The translations under genes and the position numbers were made by a program. The notes below the pieces were generated by a model. That model was not told where the DNA came from. It saw only the letters and a list, made by a program, of their open reading frames with translations, and made no database searches. Below, in pieces: positions 1-10,262 of a stretch of DNA of 64,000 nt. The DNA is taken from assembly GCA_002255955.1 (NCBI GenBank), contig NKIM01000002.1, forward strand, positions 124,001-188,000. The letters run 5' to 3'. Positions within the stretch are counted from its first letter, which is position 1, and each line of letters begins with the position of its first letter. Source of the stretch: Burkholderiales bacterium PBB2 (lineage in GTDB: Bacteria > Pseudomonadota > Gammaproteobacteria > Burkholderiales > Burkholderiaceae_C).

Positions 1-1866
1 GATGCAGCAACGGACAAGGCGAAGACGACTGCGGTCAGTCTGCTTCGATATGCCAAGGTGCTTGGATACGGACGGCATCTGAAGTACCTGCCGATTCCTT
101 TTGTCGACTCCATTGGACGAACTGTTGATGCCTTACACGAGGAGTGGGGCGAAAAAGCGGAAGCAGCTTCCAAAGCACTGGCGGAAGGCAAAGAGAGCCG
201 TCCGAGCTTGCTTCAAGCCCGCGATGAGGCAAGAGCCACCGTCCGAAGCCTCGAGCAGCGTCTTGTTGTCGTGATTGACGATATTGACCGGCTACGCGCT
301 AAAGAGATCCGGGCCGTGATGCAACTCGTCAAGGCAGTGGCTGACTTTCCGAACACTTCCTTTTTGCTGTCCATGGACTCCGATCAAGTGGCACGGGCCT
401 TGGCGGAGAAGGACGACCCGAGTGAGGGGCATCGATACCTGCAGAAAATCGTGCAGCTGAATGTCTCGGTGCCCCCCATCGATTTGGGTGATGCCGTCCG
501 TGATGTTCGCCTGCGCTTCGACAAACTCAAAAGCTCACTGTCACATCAGCTCAAGCCCTATGAATTGAGCCTCCTGAGTGAGGCGTTCGGGCATGTTGCC
601 CGACTCTGCAACACCCCACGGGACGTCGTGCGCTGGGCCAATCATCTGGGGTGGTCTGCCCGAGGTTTGTCCGGCAGCATCAACCTCGCTGACTTATGCG
701 TGGCCGAAGCCTTGAAACAGAAGCTTGGCGCAAGCGTTTGGCGAGACTTGACGAACAGTTTGGGGGCTGATGACGATGATGGCGATGATCTGGGGAGCAC
801 TTCTCTGCGCCTCAGTAAGGCCCAGTTCGAAAGGCAAGAATCCATCGCGGCCCAGCTCGGCCCTGGGTTTGAAATGGCAGCCCTTCGGTGGTTGTTTTCT
901 GAGTTCGCCAACGAAACGAAACAACTCAGTCTGAAATTGTTGGTGCAACGTCGCCTGCAGGTCCGGTCCAATCTTCAGCACTACCGTCGCTTTCGGGCAA
1001 ACCGCAATGAAGTAACGGGTCGAGAGCTCGACAACTGGTTGAACAACCCCAGCGAGTTTGACCAGGCTCTTGGCAACTCGCGGACGGTGTTCACTCAGGA
1101 AGATCTGGTTCGTTTGACGTCTATTGGCAAGCTGCTGGAATATGAGCACTTGCCGTCTAACGTCAATAGGCTGCGGCCGTTGATCGTTGCAACTCAGCGG
1201 TGCGCCGCATCTGAGTTCGGCCAGTCTGGCGTTCCCAATTCAACCAGTGTTCAAGTGATGGTGGAACTGCTCTTGGCGCTGCAAGCAATGCCGAGCCAGG
1301 AATTGGAGTCGTTGGCGGATGAGCTGCCATTGCCGGAGGTCGTGGCGGTACTTGAGCGCTTGAAAGAGACTTCACGCGACATGGGCAATCAACCCGAGGC
1401 GAAGTGCAAAGCCGCAGAAAAACTCCTGACCATTCTGAAGCCCGGTGTACTGCAAAGACTTTCTGCTGCTGTGGATGACAAGACACTGATCGGTATGCGC
1501 GCAAACTTGTACATGCTGCACGCACTTCATCGCCTTGATTCACTCACTGCTGCTTCAAGAGCATTGGCCCATTTGACGGAACAGTCGGGAGATCTGGCCC
1601 AACTGATGGCCCAGGTCGCAGAACTCCCGGACGCGTACTGGGAGGTGGTTCCGGTGCCATTGATCGAGTTGTCTTCCGACCCTCAAGCCTTCGTAGCGGC
1701 TATCGACGCTCTCGACGGAACCAAGTTTCAAGCCTTGAAAGCTGCGTATCGTCGATTGAGCGAAGAGCAATTGAGTCAGTGGGCGCAACGGCATGCTCTG
1801 GAATCGAAGCTTGAGATTTCTCGCTTCTCGAAGGGCGACGCGAATCAAGACGTTTCGGGCAGTTGA
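1..1866 (+). CDS. KAP family P-loop NTPase, 5'-truncated by window edge
   Basis: The frame is open from the first base, so the N-terminus, including the Walker A loop, lies outside the window; 621 codons are visible. A hydrophobic strand followed by DDIDRL at about bases 265-297 is the Walker B motif typical of KAP NTPases, and the next block (FLLSMDSDQVARAL) is the usual KAP follow-on strand and helix. KAP proteins are large, often membrane-linked STAND-like ATPases; some exclude phages, others have unknown roles. After about base 700 the protein is helical and I recognise no further domain. GTG at 58 is in frame but is probably internal, because the coding pattern continues upstream. Only the family assignment is firm; a defence role is inference. 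Confidence 0.8.
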   Translation, partial: DAATDKAKTTAVSLLRYAKVLGYGRHLKYLPIPFVDSIGRTVDALHEEWGEKAEAASKALAEGKESRPSLLQARDEARATVRSLEQRLVVVIDDIDRLRAKEIRAVMQLVKAVADFPNTSFLLSMDSDQVARALAEKDDPSEGHRYLQKIVQLNVSVPPIDLGDAVRDVRLRFDKLKSSLSHQLKPYELSLLSEAFGHVARLCNTPRDVVRWANHLGWSARGLSGSINLADLCVAEALKQKLGASVWRDLTNSLGADDDDGDDLGSTSLRLSKAQFERQESIAAQLGPGFEMAALRWLFSEFANETKQLSLKLLVQRRLQVRSNLQHYRRFRANRNEVTGRELDNWLNNPSEFDQALGNSRTVFTQEDLVRLTSIGKLLEYEHLPSNVNRLRPLIVATQRCAASEFGQSGVPNSTSVQVMVELLLALQAMPSQELESLADELPLPEVVAVLERLKETSRDMGNQPEAKCKAAEKLLTILKPGVLQRLSAAVDDKTLIGMRANLYMLHALHRLDSLTAASRALAHLTEQSGDLAQLMAQVAELPDAYWEVVPVPLIELSSDPQAFVAAIDALDGTKFQALKAAYRRLSEEQLSQWAQRHALESKLEISRFSKGDANQDVSGS

Positions 1867-1893
1867 CCCGCTCACCAAATCATGGAGGAGAAC

Positions 1894-2208
1894 ATGGCCG
1901 CACCCATCTTTGTGTTTGTGCAATTCGAGGTGAAGGATTTCGCCCGCTACCGTGCCGACTACGCCTCCAAGATGGCCGCTGTTGCCGCGCAGTTTGGCGG
2001 CCAGTTCTTGGCGGCCACGCCGCAGGCCGAGGCGATGGAAGGGGCGCTGGGCGGCAACTTCACGGCCATTCTGCGATTCCCGTCACGTGAGGCGGCGCAG
2101 GCCATGTACGACTCTGAGGCCTATGCGCCGCTGAAGCGTTTGCGCCAGGATGAGCTGACCACCGGCGGCCAGGTGCTGTTCATCCCCGCCTTGGACGGCG
2201 CAGCCTGA
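1894..2208 (+). CDS. DUF1330 family protein
   Basis: This is a 104-residue protein of the DUF1330 dimeric alpha-beta barrel family. The pattern is an N-terminal beta strand (IFVFVQFEV), KDFARYRADY, a central glycine-rich segment, then AILRFPSREAAQAMYDSEAY. Members are small cytoplasmic proteins without a settled biochemical role. Two ATGs are in frame, at 1882 and 1894. The GGAGG at 1884-1888 lies 5 nt before the second, so 1894 is preferred. It follows the KAP NTPase by 27 nt and may be co-transcribed with it. Confidence 0.8.
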   Translation: MAAPIFVFVQFEVKDFARYRADYASKMAAVAAQFGGQFLAATPQAEAMEGALGGNFTAILRFPSREAAQAMYDSEAYAPLKRLRQDELTTGGQVLFIPALDGAA

Positions 2209-2242
2209 GGGGCGAGGCGGTCGGGGGGCAGCGAGGCCATCG

Positions 2243-2773
2243 ATGGCTCAGGTTCATTTGATTGAAGGCCCGGTCGGCGCGGGCAAGTCGACTTACGCGC
2301 GCGGCCTGGAGCAGGAGGGGCGCGGTGTGCACATCGCCTTGGACGCCTGGTTTGCCGCGCTCTTCAGCCCCGACCGGCCGGCCGAGAACTGGCTGCCCTG
2401 GTACATCGAGCGCAAGGAGCGGCTCTTGCGCCTGATCTGGGCCCATGCCGAGCGTCTGTTGGACTCAGGTCACGATGTGATCCTCGAACTCGGCTTGATC
2501 CAGCGCGCGGCCCGACTCCCGTTTTGCCAGCAGGTGGCCGAGGCTGGCCGCCCTTTGCGCATCCATGTGCTGGATGCACCCACCGAGGTCCGCCGTGAGC
2601 GTGTGCATCGCCGCAATGTGGAACAGGGCCCGACCTTCTCGATGGTGGTGCCTGACGCGGTCTTTGACATGGCCAGTCAGTTCTGGGAGGCGCCGGATCC
2701 GTTCGAATGTGAGCAGTTCCGGGTGGAGTGGGTTGCAGCGTCGGAGGCGCCTGAAGCCACCCGGCGCGGTTGA
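2243..2773 (+). CDS. AAA/zeta-toxin-like P-loop kinase
   Basis: This 176-residue protein starts almost directly with a Walker A loop, GPVGAGKST (residues 9-17). An Asp in ALDAWF (about residue 35) and a basic lid region (RRERVHRRN, about 112-120) follow. The layout is that of small stand-alone P-loop kinases related to zeta toxin and chloramphenicol phosphotransferase, which phosphorylate a small molecule in the cytoplasm. The substrate cannot be predicted. No antitoxin-like gene is adjacent, so a toxin role is not supported. Confidence 0.7.
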   Translation: MAQVHLIEGPVGAGKSTYARGLEQEGRGVHIALDAWFAALFSPDRPAENWLPWYIERKERLLRLIWAHAERLLDSGHDVILELGLIQRAARLPFCQQVAEAGRPLRIHVLDAPTEVRRERVHRRNVEQGPTFSMVVPDAVFDMASQFWEAPDPFECEQFRVEWVAASEAPEATRRG

Positions 2774-2848
2774 GATTCAAAGCCGACCCACGCCACAAGC
2801 CCAGCAGCAGCCCGACACTGACACCGCCACCTTCTCATCTTCTCCGCC

Positions 2849-3331
2849 ATGAGTGCTCGACCCCCTTTGCTGTCTGTGTCCGCCTTGTTGTTCTTGCTGA
2901 GCGTCAGTTCGTCGCCTGCGTCTGCGGGTGATGCGCCAGGTGATGCGCCGGGCGAGGCGGCGTCTGCAGCTTCGGCGCCCTGCGCACAGGTCGATGCGGG
3001 GCCGAGCGATCAGAAGGCGCAGCAGCTGCCTTCTGCAGTCCTGCTCCGCCCCTATGCCCGGCCCTTGCGAGCCGAGGGGGGCCAGCCACCCTATCGGTTC
3101 GAGTTCAAGGATGGAAACCTGGAAGGTTCCGGCTTGGTCATGAGCCCGGATGGGCGCATCCTGGGGCGGCCGATACGGCGGGGTGAGTGGCAGTTCACCG
3201 TCACGGTGCAAGACGCAGCGGGGTGTCAGCGCGCGAGCCAACGCTATCGTCTCCATGTGGTGAATCCGGCATCGTCGGCGAAGCGGCGCCATGCGCACCC
3301 GCCGCAACCTGTGGCTGGGCTTGCCGCCTGA
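2849..3331 (+). CDS. secreted protein with putative Ig-like fold
   Basis: This 160-residue protein begins with a signal peptide (MSARPPLLSVSALLFLLSVS, cleavage near ASA-G). A low-complexity DAPGDAPGE linker is followed by one domain of about 80 residues. Its GGQPPYRFEF, GRILGRP and GEWQFTVTVQDAAGC segments match the putative Ig (He_PIG) repeat pattern, in which a proline-tyrosine start and a final VxVxD strand are typical. It is likely periplasmic or surface exposed. Function is unknown. Confidence 0.55.
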   Translation: MSARPPLLSVSALLFLLSVSSSPASAGDAPGDAPGEAASAASAPCAQVDAGPSDQKAQQLPSAVLLRPYARPLRAEGGQPPYRFEFKDGNLEGSGLVMSPDGRILGRPIRRGEWQFTVTVQDAAGCQRASQRYRLHVVNPASSAKRRHAHPPQPVAGLAA

Positions 3332-3435
3332 TCCCCAGTGGGTCGGCTGAGGAATCTGGGTCAAATCTTCGCGGCGTCGAGCGGCTGAGTTAGGCTCTGG
3401 CCCGTGTGGCAATCGGGATGAGGGGAGCGCAGGCC

Positions 3436-3786
3436 ATGTCCGGAGGCAATTGGAAAGAGATGTTCGAGGCGGCAGAGGCGGGAGATCTCGAGCTGGTCGA
3501 CTACCACGTCAAGTGCGGGGTGGACATCAACTACGCCCATCCCGAGTTTCTCAGCACACCCCTGGTTGCAGCGATCTTGGCAGGGCAGGAGGCGGTGGCG
3601 CTTTACCTGCTGCGGGCCGGCGCCGATCCCAATCTGCCGTCCGAGTTCGACCAGGCCACGCCCATGATGGCGGCACAGCGGCGCGGCCTGACCGAGGTGG
3701 TCTCGGCACTTCAGGCCCGGGGTGCGCCCGCGCTGCCGCTGCCGGCAGCGCCGCGCGCCTGGTGGGCTCGGCTTCTGCGGGCTTGA
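3436..3786 (+). CDS. small ankyrin-repeat protein
   Basis: The protein has 116 residues and two to three ankyrin repeats. The helices EMFEAAEAGDLELVDYHVKC, TPLVAAILAGQEAVALYLLR and TPMMAAQRRGLTEVVSALQA alternate with GADPN-type turns. No signal peptide is seen, so it is probably a cytoplasmic protein-binding adaptor. The frame also allows GTG 3406 and ATG 3418. ATG 3436 is preferred because AGGGGA lies 9 nt upstream and the repeat begins directly after it. Confidence 0.75.
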   Translation: MSGGNWKEMFEAAEAGDLELVDYHVKCGVDINYAHPEFLSTPLVAAILAGQEAVALYLLRAGADPNLPSEFDQATPMMAAQRRGLTEVVSALQARGAPALPLPAAPRAWWARLLRA

Positions 3787-3811
3787 GTTGCGGGCCCCAT
3801 CGACCAAGCCT

Positions 3812-4165
3812 GTGAAGCTTGCGCTGCTGCGCCGTGTTCCGGCGCCTGGCGGGCTTGTGCGGGCTGCGTGGGTCATGCTTTTGCCGTTCGCGCTGACGGC
3901 CTGCAGCACCCCGCAAAAGCTCAGCGAAGCGCAGCTCGCCGAACACGGCCTGAGGCTGGGCACCCCGCATTGGGAGGCGACCGCGCAGCTTTCGCGTCTG
4001 GGTTATGTCTGTTCGGTCAGCGGGCGCACACGTGAGCATTTCGACTGCTCGCGGACCCGTGGGATTCTGATGACCTGCGTCCAGAGGGTGGCATTCACGG
4101 TGGACGATCAGAACCTGATCTCGGCGCTGCGGGTTCCTGAGCCCGCTTGCCTCGGAACACCCTAG
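3812..4165 (+). CDS. hypothetical lipoprotein
   Basis: An N-terminal hydrophobic stretch ends in the lipobox-like LTAC, so the mature protein probably begins at that Cys as an inner- or outer-membrane lipoprotein. The body is about 85 residues with four Cys, suggesting disulphides in the periplasm. I do not recognise the fold. The start is uncertain: GTG 3812 gives a plausible 31-residue signal and GTG 3857 a shorter one. The 26-nt gap after the ankyrin gene suggests co-transcription. Confidence 0.55.
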   Translation: MKLALLRRVPAPGGLVRAAWVMLLPFALTACSTPQKLSEAQLAEHGLRLGTPHWEATAQLSRLGYVCSVSGRTREHFDCSRTRGILMTCVQRVAFTVDDQNLISALRVPEPACLGTP

Positions 4166-4206
4166 CCGCCTGGGCCCAGCTCGGTGAGCGAACTTGGAAT
4201 CACCCG

Positions 4207-4803
4207 ATGCATTTCTATTTCATCAGCCACCCGAACGTGCAGATCAGCGCTGATGTGCCGGTACCGCAGTGGCCCTTGTCGGAGCTGGGCCGCCGGCGCA
4301 TGCGTACAGGCTTGCAGCAGCCCTGGGTCGCCGGACTCAGCGCCGTTCATTCCAGCTGTGAGCGCAAGGCTCTGGACAGCGCCGAGATCCTGGCCGGGCA
4401 TCTGGGTCTGCCGGTGCACACGCATGAAGCGCTGGGTGAGAACGATCGCTCCACCACCGGCTTTCTTCCGCCGGCAGAGTTCGAGCGTGTCGCCGATGAG
4501 TTCTTTGCCCGGCCCGCGCAGTCCGTGCGTGGCTGGGAGACCGCGGCGGCGGCGCAGGCCCGCATCGTGGGCGCGGTGCAGCACTTGGCGGTGCGTGAGA
4601 GGCTGCGCAATCCGGGTGGCGGCGGGTCCATTGCCATCCTGTCGCACGGTGCCGTCGGCACCTTGCTGTACTGCCATCTGGCGGGTCTGCCCATCTCGCG
4701 CCGTTGGGATCAGCCGGGCAACGGCGGCGGCAACTACTTCCGCTTCGAGCTGAACCCGCCCCGTGTGCAGGGGAGCTGGCAGCCGATCGACGGGGAGGGC
4801 TGA
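4207..4803 (+). CDS. histidine-phosphatase-like protein with altered RHG motif
   Basis: This 198-residue protein follows the phosphoglycerate-mutase/histidine-phosphatase layout. It has an N-terminal catalytic strand, then PLSELGRRRM, a conserved SSCERKALDSAEILA block, a GENDRS block, and a late catalytic block ILSHGAVGTLL. The first motif reads ISHPNVQ instead of the normal RHGE/RHPN: the nucleophilic His is present but the preceding Arg is Ser. Activity may be weak or altered. ATG 4207 is chosen because upstream in-frame codons would run into the preceding lipoprotein gene. Confidence 0.7.
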   Translation: MHFYFISHPNVQISADVPVPQWPLSELGRRRMRTGLQQPWVAGLSAVHSSCERKALDSAEILAGHLGLPVHTHEALGENDRSTTGFLPPAEFERVADEFFARPAQSVRGWETAAAAQARIVGAVQHLAVRERLRNPGGGGSIAILSHGAVGTLLYCHLAGLPISRRWDQPGNGGGNYFRFELNPPRVQGSWQPIDGEG

Positions 4804-4888
4804 GCATGAGGGGCCGCACGGGGCTGGGGCCACCGCTGGCGACGTTCAGACGCTGCGCCGCCGCAGGCGGGGACTGCAGGCCTGTTGC

Positions 4889-5446
4889 TCACTCTTTGCG
4901 CAGGCGCAAGCACATGCTGAGGTCGCCCAGGCTCAGCCCATCGATGCGGAACAGATCGGCGCGCTCGCCGCAGATGACGAAGCCCATGCCTTGGTAGAGG
5001 CGCTGCGCGGCCGGGTTGCTGCTCAGGACTTGCAAGTCGATCCAGTCGAGCGCGCTGTGGTTGCGGGCCCAATCACAGGCGTGGCGCATCAAAGCCTGGC
5101 CCAGACCCTGGCGGCGGGCGCTGGCATGCACGCCCATGCCCAGCTGGGCGCGGTGTTCGACATGGGGCATGGGGTGGGCGCGCAGGTCGACATGGCCGAT
5201 GATGGCGCCGTCGGCCGCGCGGCGAGCCAGCCAGGCGCGGCGCCAGCCGGCTTCGCCCACAGCCATCCCCAGGCCGCGCTCGAAAGCCGCGGCCCGCTCC
5301 GGCGGGAATTCGGCCTGGCCGCGCGGCTGGGGCTGGAAGTAGCCGGTCTCGGGGCTGCCGTTTTCCGCCAGGTGGGCGTTCAGATAGGCCAGAACCTCGG
5401 GGAACTGTGCGGCGCTCAGCGCCTCGATCCGGTAGTCGACCTGCAT
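4889..5446 (-). CDS. GNAT family N-acetyltransferase
   Basis: The protein has 185 residues in the GNAT fold. The acetyl-CoA-binding motif A is seen in LGMGVHASARRQGLGQALMR (Q/RxxGxG/A type), followed by the ALDWIDLQVLSSNPAAQRLY motif B in which Asn and Tyr contact the cofactor. The acceptor is unknown. The reading frame extends upstream into the neighbour, but ATG 5446 begins a sensible N-terminus. The gene starts 4 nt after the stop of the upstream EamA transporter gene, so the two are almost certainly one operon. Confidence 0.85.
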   Translation of the reverse strand: MQVDYRIEALSAAQFPEVLAYLNAHLAENGSPETGYFQPQPRGQAEFPPERAAAFERGLGMAVGEAGWRRAWLARRAADGAIIGHVDLRAHPMPHVEHRAQLGMGVHASARRQGLGQALMRHACDWARNHSALDWIDLQVLSSNPAAQRLYQGMGFVICGERADLFRIDGLSLGDLSMCLRLRKE

Positions 5447-5450
5447 GGCT

Positions 5451-6434
5451 TCAGCTTCCCTGGATGGTGCCGGATTCAACGGGCTCGGCGGGCCTGGCCG
5501 GGCCGGCGAACTGGGCCAGGGCCACGCCGCCCAGGGCCAGGGCAGCACCGGCCAGCTTGACGGCGCTGAAGGTTTCACCGGTGCTGAGCCATGCAGCCAC
5601 GCCGGCGATAGGCGGCATCAGGTAAATCAGCGGCGCCGTGCGGGCCACGCCGCGCTGGGCATTGACCCAGCCCCAGGCCAGCCAGGTCAGGAAACCGATG
5701 ACGACGATGGCCCAGAGCGCGCCCAGCCAGATCCAGGGGCTGAGCGCGGCCCAGTCCATGCGCAGGGCGGCGGGCGTGGCATAGGCCAGCACCGGAACGG
5801 TGGCGGCCAGTGAGGCATAACACATCACCAGTACGGCACCGTGGCGCTCGATCAGGGGCTTGGCCGCCACCGTGTAGTAGCTGAACAAGGCGGCCGCCGT
5901 CAGCAGCACCAGGTCGCCGCCACCGGCACGCCAGTTGGCGGCTAGCAGCTTGTCGGACATGAAGAGCAGGGCGCCCGCGGCGGCCACCGCCATGCCCAGC
6001 AGCTGCGGCCGGCGCAGGCGCTCCAGGCCCCAGGCGCGCAGGATCAGCAGGGTGAACACCGGCCCGCAGGCCAGCAGCACCGAGCTGGAGAACGGCGTGG
6101 AGAAATGAATACCGTAGCTGGACAGGGCCAGGTGCAGGCCCTGACCCAGGCAACCCAAGCGCAGCAGCGCCCAGGCATCGGCACGCGACACCCGCGGCCA
6201 GCGCAGGCCATGCTGCTGCAGCAGCAGGCCGATCACCAACACCGGCATCAGCGCAAAGCGCAGGAACAGAAAACCCTCCGGGCCCATGGCCGTGAGCAGG
6301 GTTTTCTGCAGCGGGAAGTTCAGGCCCCAGGCCAGGATGACGGCCAGGCCGGCCCAGAGGCTGAGGCGGTGGGGGGCGGAGGAGACGGAAGTGGCGAGCG
6401 TTGGCGAGGGCATGGCCGGCATCTTGCCAGCCAA
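5451..6434 (-). CDS. EamA/DMT superfamily transporter
   Basis: This 327-residue inner-membrane protein has about ten predicted transmembrane segments in two EamA halves. The first starts at LSLWAGLAVILAWGLNFPLQ and the second at GDLVLLTAAALFSYYTVAAK. Members of the drug/metabolite transporter superfamily export amino acids, nucleosides or other metabolites; the substrate here is unknown. ATGs at 6434, 6419 and 6410 are all possible starts. The downstream GNAT gene begins 4 nt after the stop, so transport and acetylation may act on the same compound (inference). Confidence 0.85.
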   Translation of the reverse strand: MAGKMPAMPSPTLATSVSSAPHRLSLWAGLAVILAWGLNFPLQKTLLTAMGPEGFLFLRFALMPVLVIGLLLQQHGLRWPRVSRADAWALLRLGCLGQGLHLALSSYGIHFSTPFSSSVLLACGPVFTLLILRAWGLERLRRPQLLGMAVAAAGALLFMSDKLLAANWRAGGGDLVLLTAAALFSYYTVAAKPLIERHGAVLVMCYASLAATVPVLAYATPAALRMDWAALSPWIWLGALWAIVVIGFLTWLAWGWVNAQRGVARTAPLIYLMPPIAGVAAWLSTGETFSAVKLAGAALALGGVALAQFAGPARPAEPVESGTIQGS

Positions 6435-6452
6435 ACACCCCGCCTCAGGCTC

Positions 6453-7757
6453 TCATCGGTCGTCGCGCACCAATTGGCCGATCGGCGCCGCCGGGTCGCC
6501 CATCATGAACAGGCTGAACACCGCGCTGGTGGGAACGATCAGGCTGGCGTTGCTGTAGATGGCGGTGGCGGAGGCGGGCGAGTTCACGGTCAGCAGGGAG
6601 GCGGTGGCGCTGGCGTTGACCACGGCGGCGCTGGAGGCGCTGCCGGGCGTGATGTTGCTGGCGATGCTGCTGTAGTCCAGCGCCATGCCCAGGCCGGTGT
6701 TGGCGCCGGAGAGGCCATTGATCAGCCGGATCTTGGCGGTGCCGCTGGCGGTGGGCAGGCGGTTGTCATCGCTGAGCACGCTGAGCTGCGGGCTGGCGGC
6801 TGTGCCCCAGACCAGCAGGGTGTAGTCGCCGCCGGCCTTGAGCGTGGGGTTGCTGGTGTTCAGCGCGATGCCGTTGACGCGCAGGTCCAGCACCGGGGCG
6901 CCGGCCTCCACCGTGGTGTAGGCACCGATCTGCGGCGCCAGGGTGGAGGGCAGCACGCTCTGGCCGCCGATGCTGGCATTCACCGAGGCGGAGCCGGCCA
7001 GGGTGGCGGCCACCCGCACCCGCGCCTTGTTGGTGGGCAGGTTGCTGACGGCGCCCTGCTGCTTGAGCACCATGCCATTGACCAGCCGGCCGCCGGCGGT
7101 GGCAGTGGCCACGAGGGTGGCCACGCCGGTGGATTCCAGCGTGACGCTGGGCAGGTCGAGGCGGATGTCGCTGGGCTTGCCGCTGCCGGTCAGGGTGATG
7201 CGGAAGGTCCCGGAGTTCAGGGTGTTGTAGCCGCTGCCGGTGCCGCCGGCGATGGCGCTGGCCACCGGGGTGGCGGTCTCCAGGCTGTCGCTGTTGTTGG
7301 CGGCGGTGATGTAGACGTCCAGCGCTCCGGCATCGGGCGCCAGGTTCAAGACCAGCAGCTTGCTCTTGTTGGCATCGGCGGCCGTTTCGGTCTCTTGCAG
7401 CAGGCTGTTGCGCACGGCGCCGCCCCAGCCGTAGGCGATCAAGGTGTAGTGGCTGTCGGCCGCCAGAGTGGGGGTCAGATTGGCCACGGTGGCGCCCACG
7501 CCGGTGGTCTGGATCTGTGTGCTGGTGGCGCTGGTGTCGACGCTGGCATAGCTGCCCACGTTGCCGTAAGCCACGCCGGTGTTCAGCGTCGTGCTGTTGA
7601 CGGCCAGATCCAGCGAGCTGTAGCCCACGCTGGCATTGAGCAGGCGGACTTGGGTGTTGCTGCTGCTGCCACTGCCGCCGCCGCAGGCGCTCAGAAGGGT
7701 GACCGCGCTCAGGGCCAGGCAGCTCAGGCCTGAGCCCCAGATTTGCTTGAATCGCAT
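6453..7757 (-). CDS. DUF4397 domain lipoprotein
   Basis: This 434-residue lipoprotein has signal and lipobox LLSACGGG and a glycine/serine linker. At least two DUF4397-type modules follow, recognisable from VRLLNASVGYSSLDLAVN and later AKIRLINGLSGANTGLGMAL, each with YTLLVWG/YTLIAYGWG strands. The composition is rich in Ala, Ser, Thr and Gly, as expected for an exported beta-rich protein. It is likely anchored in the outer membrane or periplasm. Function is unknown. The 3' end lies 18 nt from the EamA start. Confidence 0.8.
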   Translation of the reverse strand: MRFKQIWGSGLSCLALSAVTLLSACGGGSGSSSNTQVRLLNASVGYSSLDLAVNSTTLNTGVAYGNVGSYASVDTSATSTQIQTTGVGATVANLTPTLAADSHYTLIAYGWGGAVRNSLLQETETAADANKSKLLVLNLAPDAGALDVYITAANNSDSLETATPVASAIAGGTGSGYNTLNSGTFRITLTGSGKPSDIRLDLPSVTLESTGVATLVATATAGGRLVNGMVLKQQGAVSNLPTNKARVRVAATLAGSASVNASIGGQSVLPSTLAPQIGAYTTVEAGAPVLDLRVNGIALNTSNPTLKAGGDYTLLVWGTAASPQLSVLSDDNRLPTASGTAKIRLINGLSGANTGLGMALDYSSIASNITPGSASSAAVVNASATASLLTVNSPASATAIYSNASLIVPTSAVFSLFMMGDPAAPIGQLVRDDR

Positions 7758-7872
7758 CGAGGAGAACTCCGAAAAATAGGGAAGAGAAAAAGAGGAATCG
7801 GGGCAGGGCGTACCGGCGCGATTGGGCGGGCTGCGTGTTGCTCGCCCATGTGCCCCTGTGTCGCGGCGGTGA

Positions 7873-10089
<2,217 letters not shown>

Positions 10090-10143
10090 ACCCTAGCCAC
10101 CCTCAAGCGCGCCGCGGACACTACCGAAACGGCGAGAACGAGG

Positions 10144-10225
10144 GGTCACCTGTGGTGCGGGGTGACGTCGGATCGACACATCACAACAGGCAAGACGCAG
10201 CGCTCAGCGGTGACCCCGCGGTGAC
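10144..10225. promoter_or_regulatory. cluster of four GGTGAC hexamers
   Basis: In the gap before the GGDEF/EAL gene, GGTGAC occurs at 10161-10166, 10209-10214 and 10220-10225, and in inverted orientation as GTCACC at 10145-10150. The first inverted/direct pair can fold as a hairpin, and the last two are 11 bp apart, about one helical turn. This could be an operator for an unknown regulator; chance in GC-rich DNA is possible. Confidence 0.3.
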
Positions 10226-10262
10226 GCAAGGCGAGTCCTGACCGACGAGACGGGTTTCAGGC

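Noticed and set aside
2243-2773. Zeta toxin of a toxin-antitoxin pair
   Set aside because: The P-loop fold is shared with many small kinases and no antitoxin-like gene adjoins it.
6105-7733. Open reading frame of 542 codons on the plus strand
   Set aside because: Gly/Gln/Ala-rich antisense of the EamA and DUF4397 genes.
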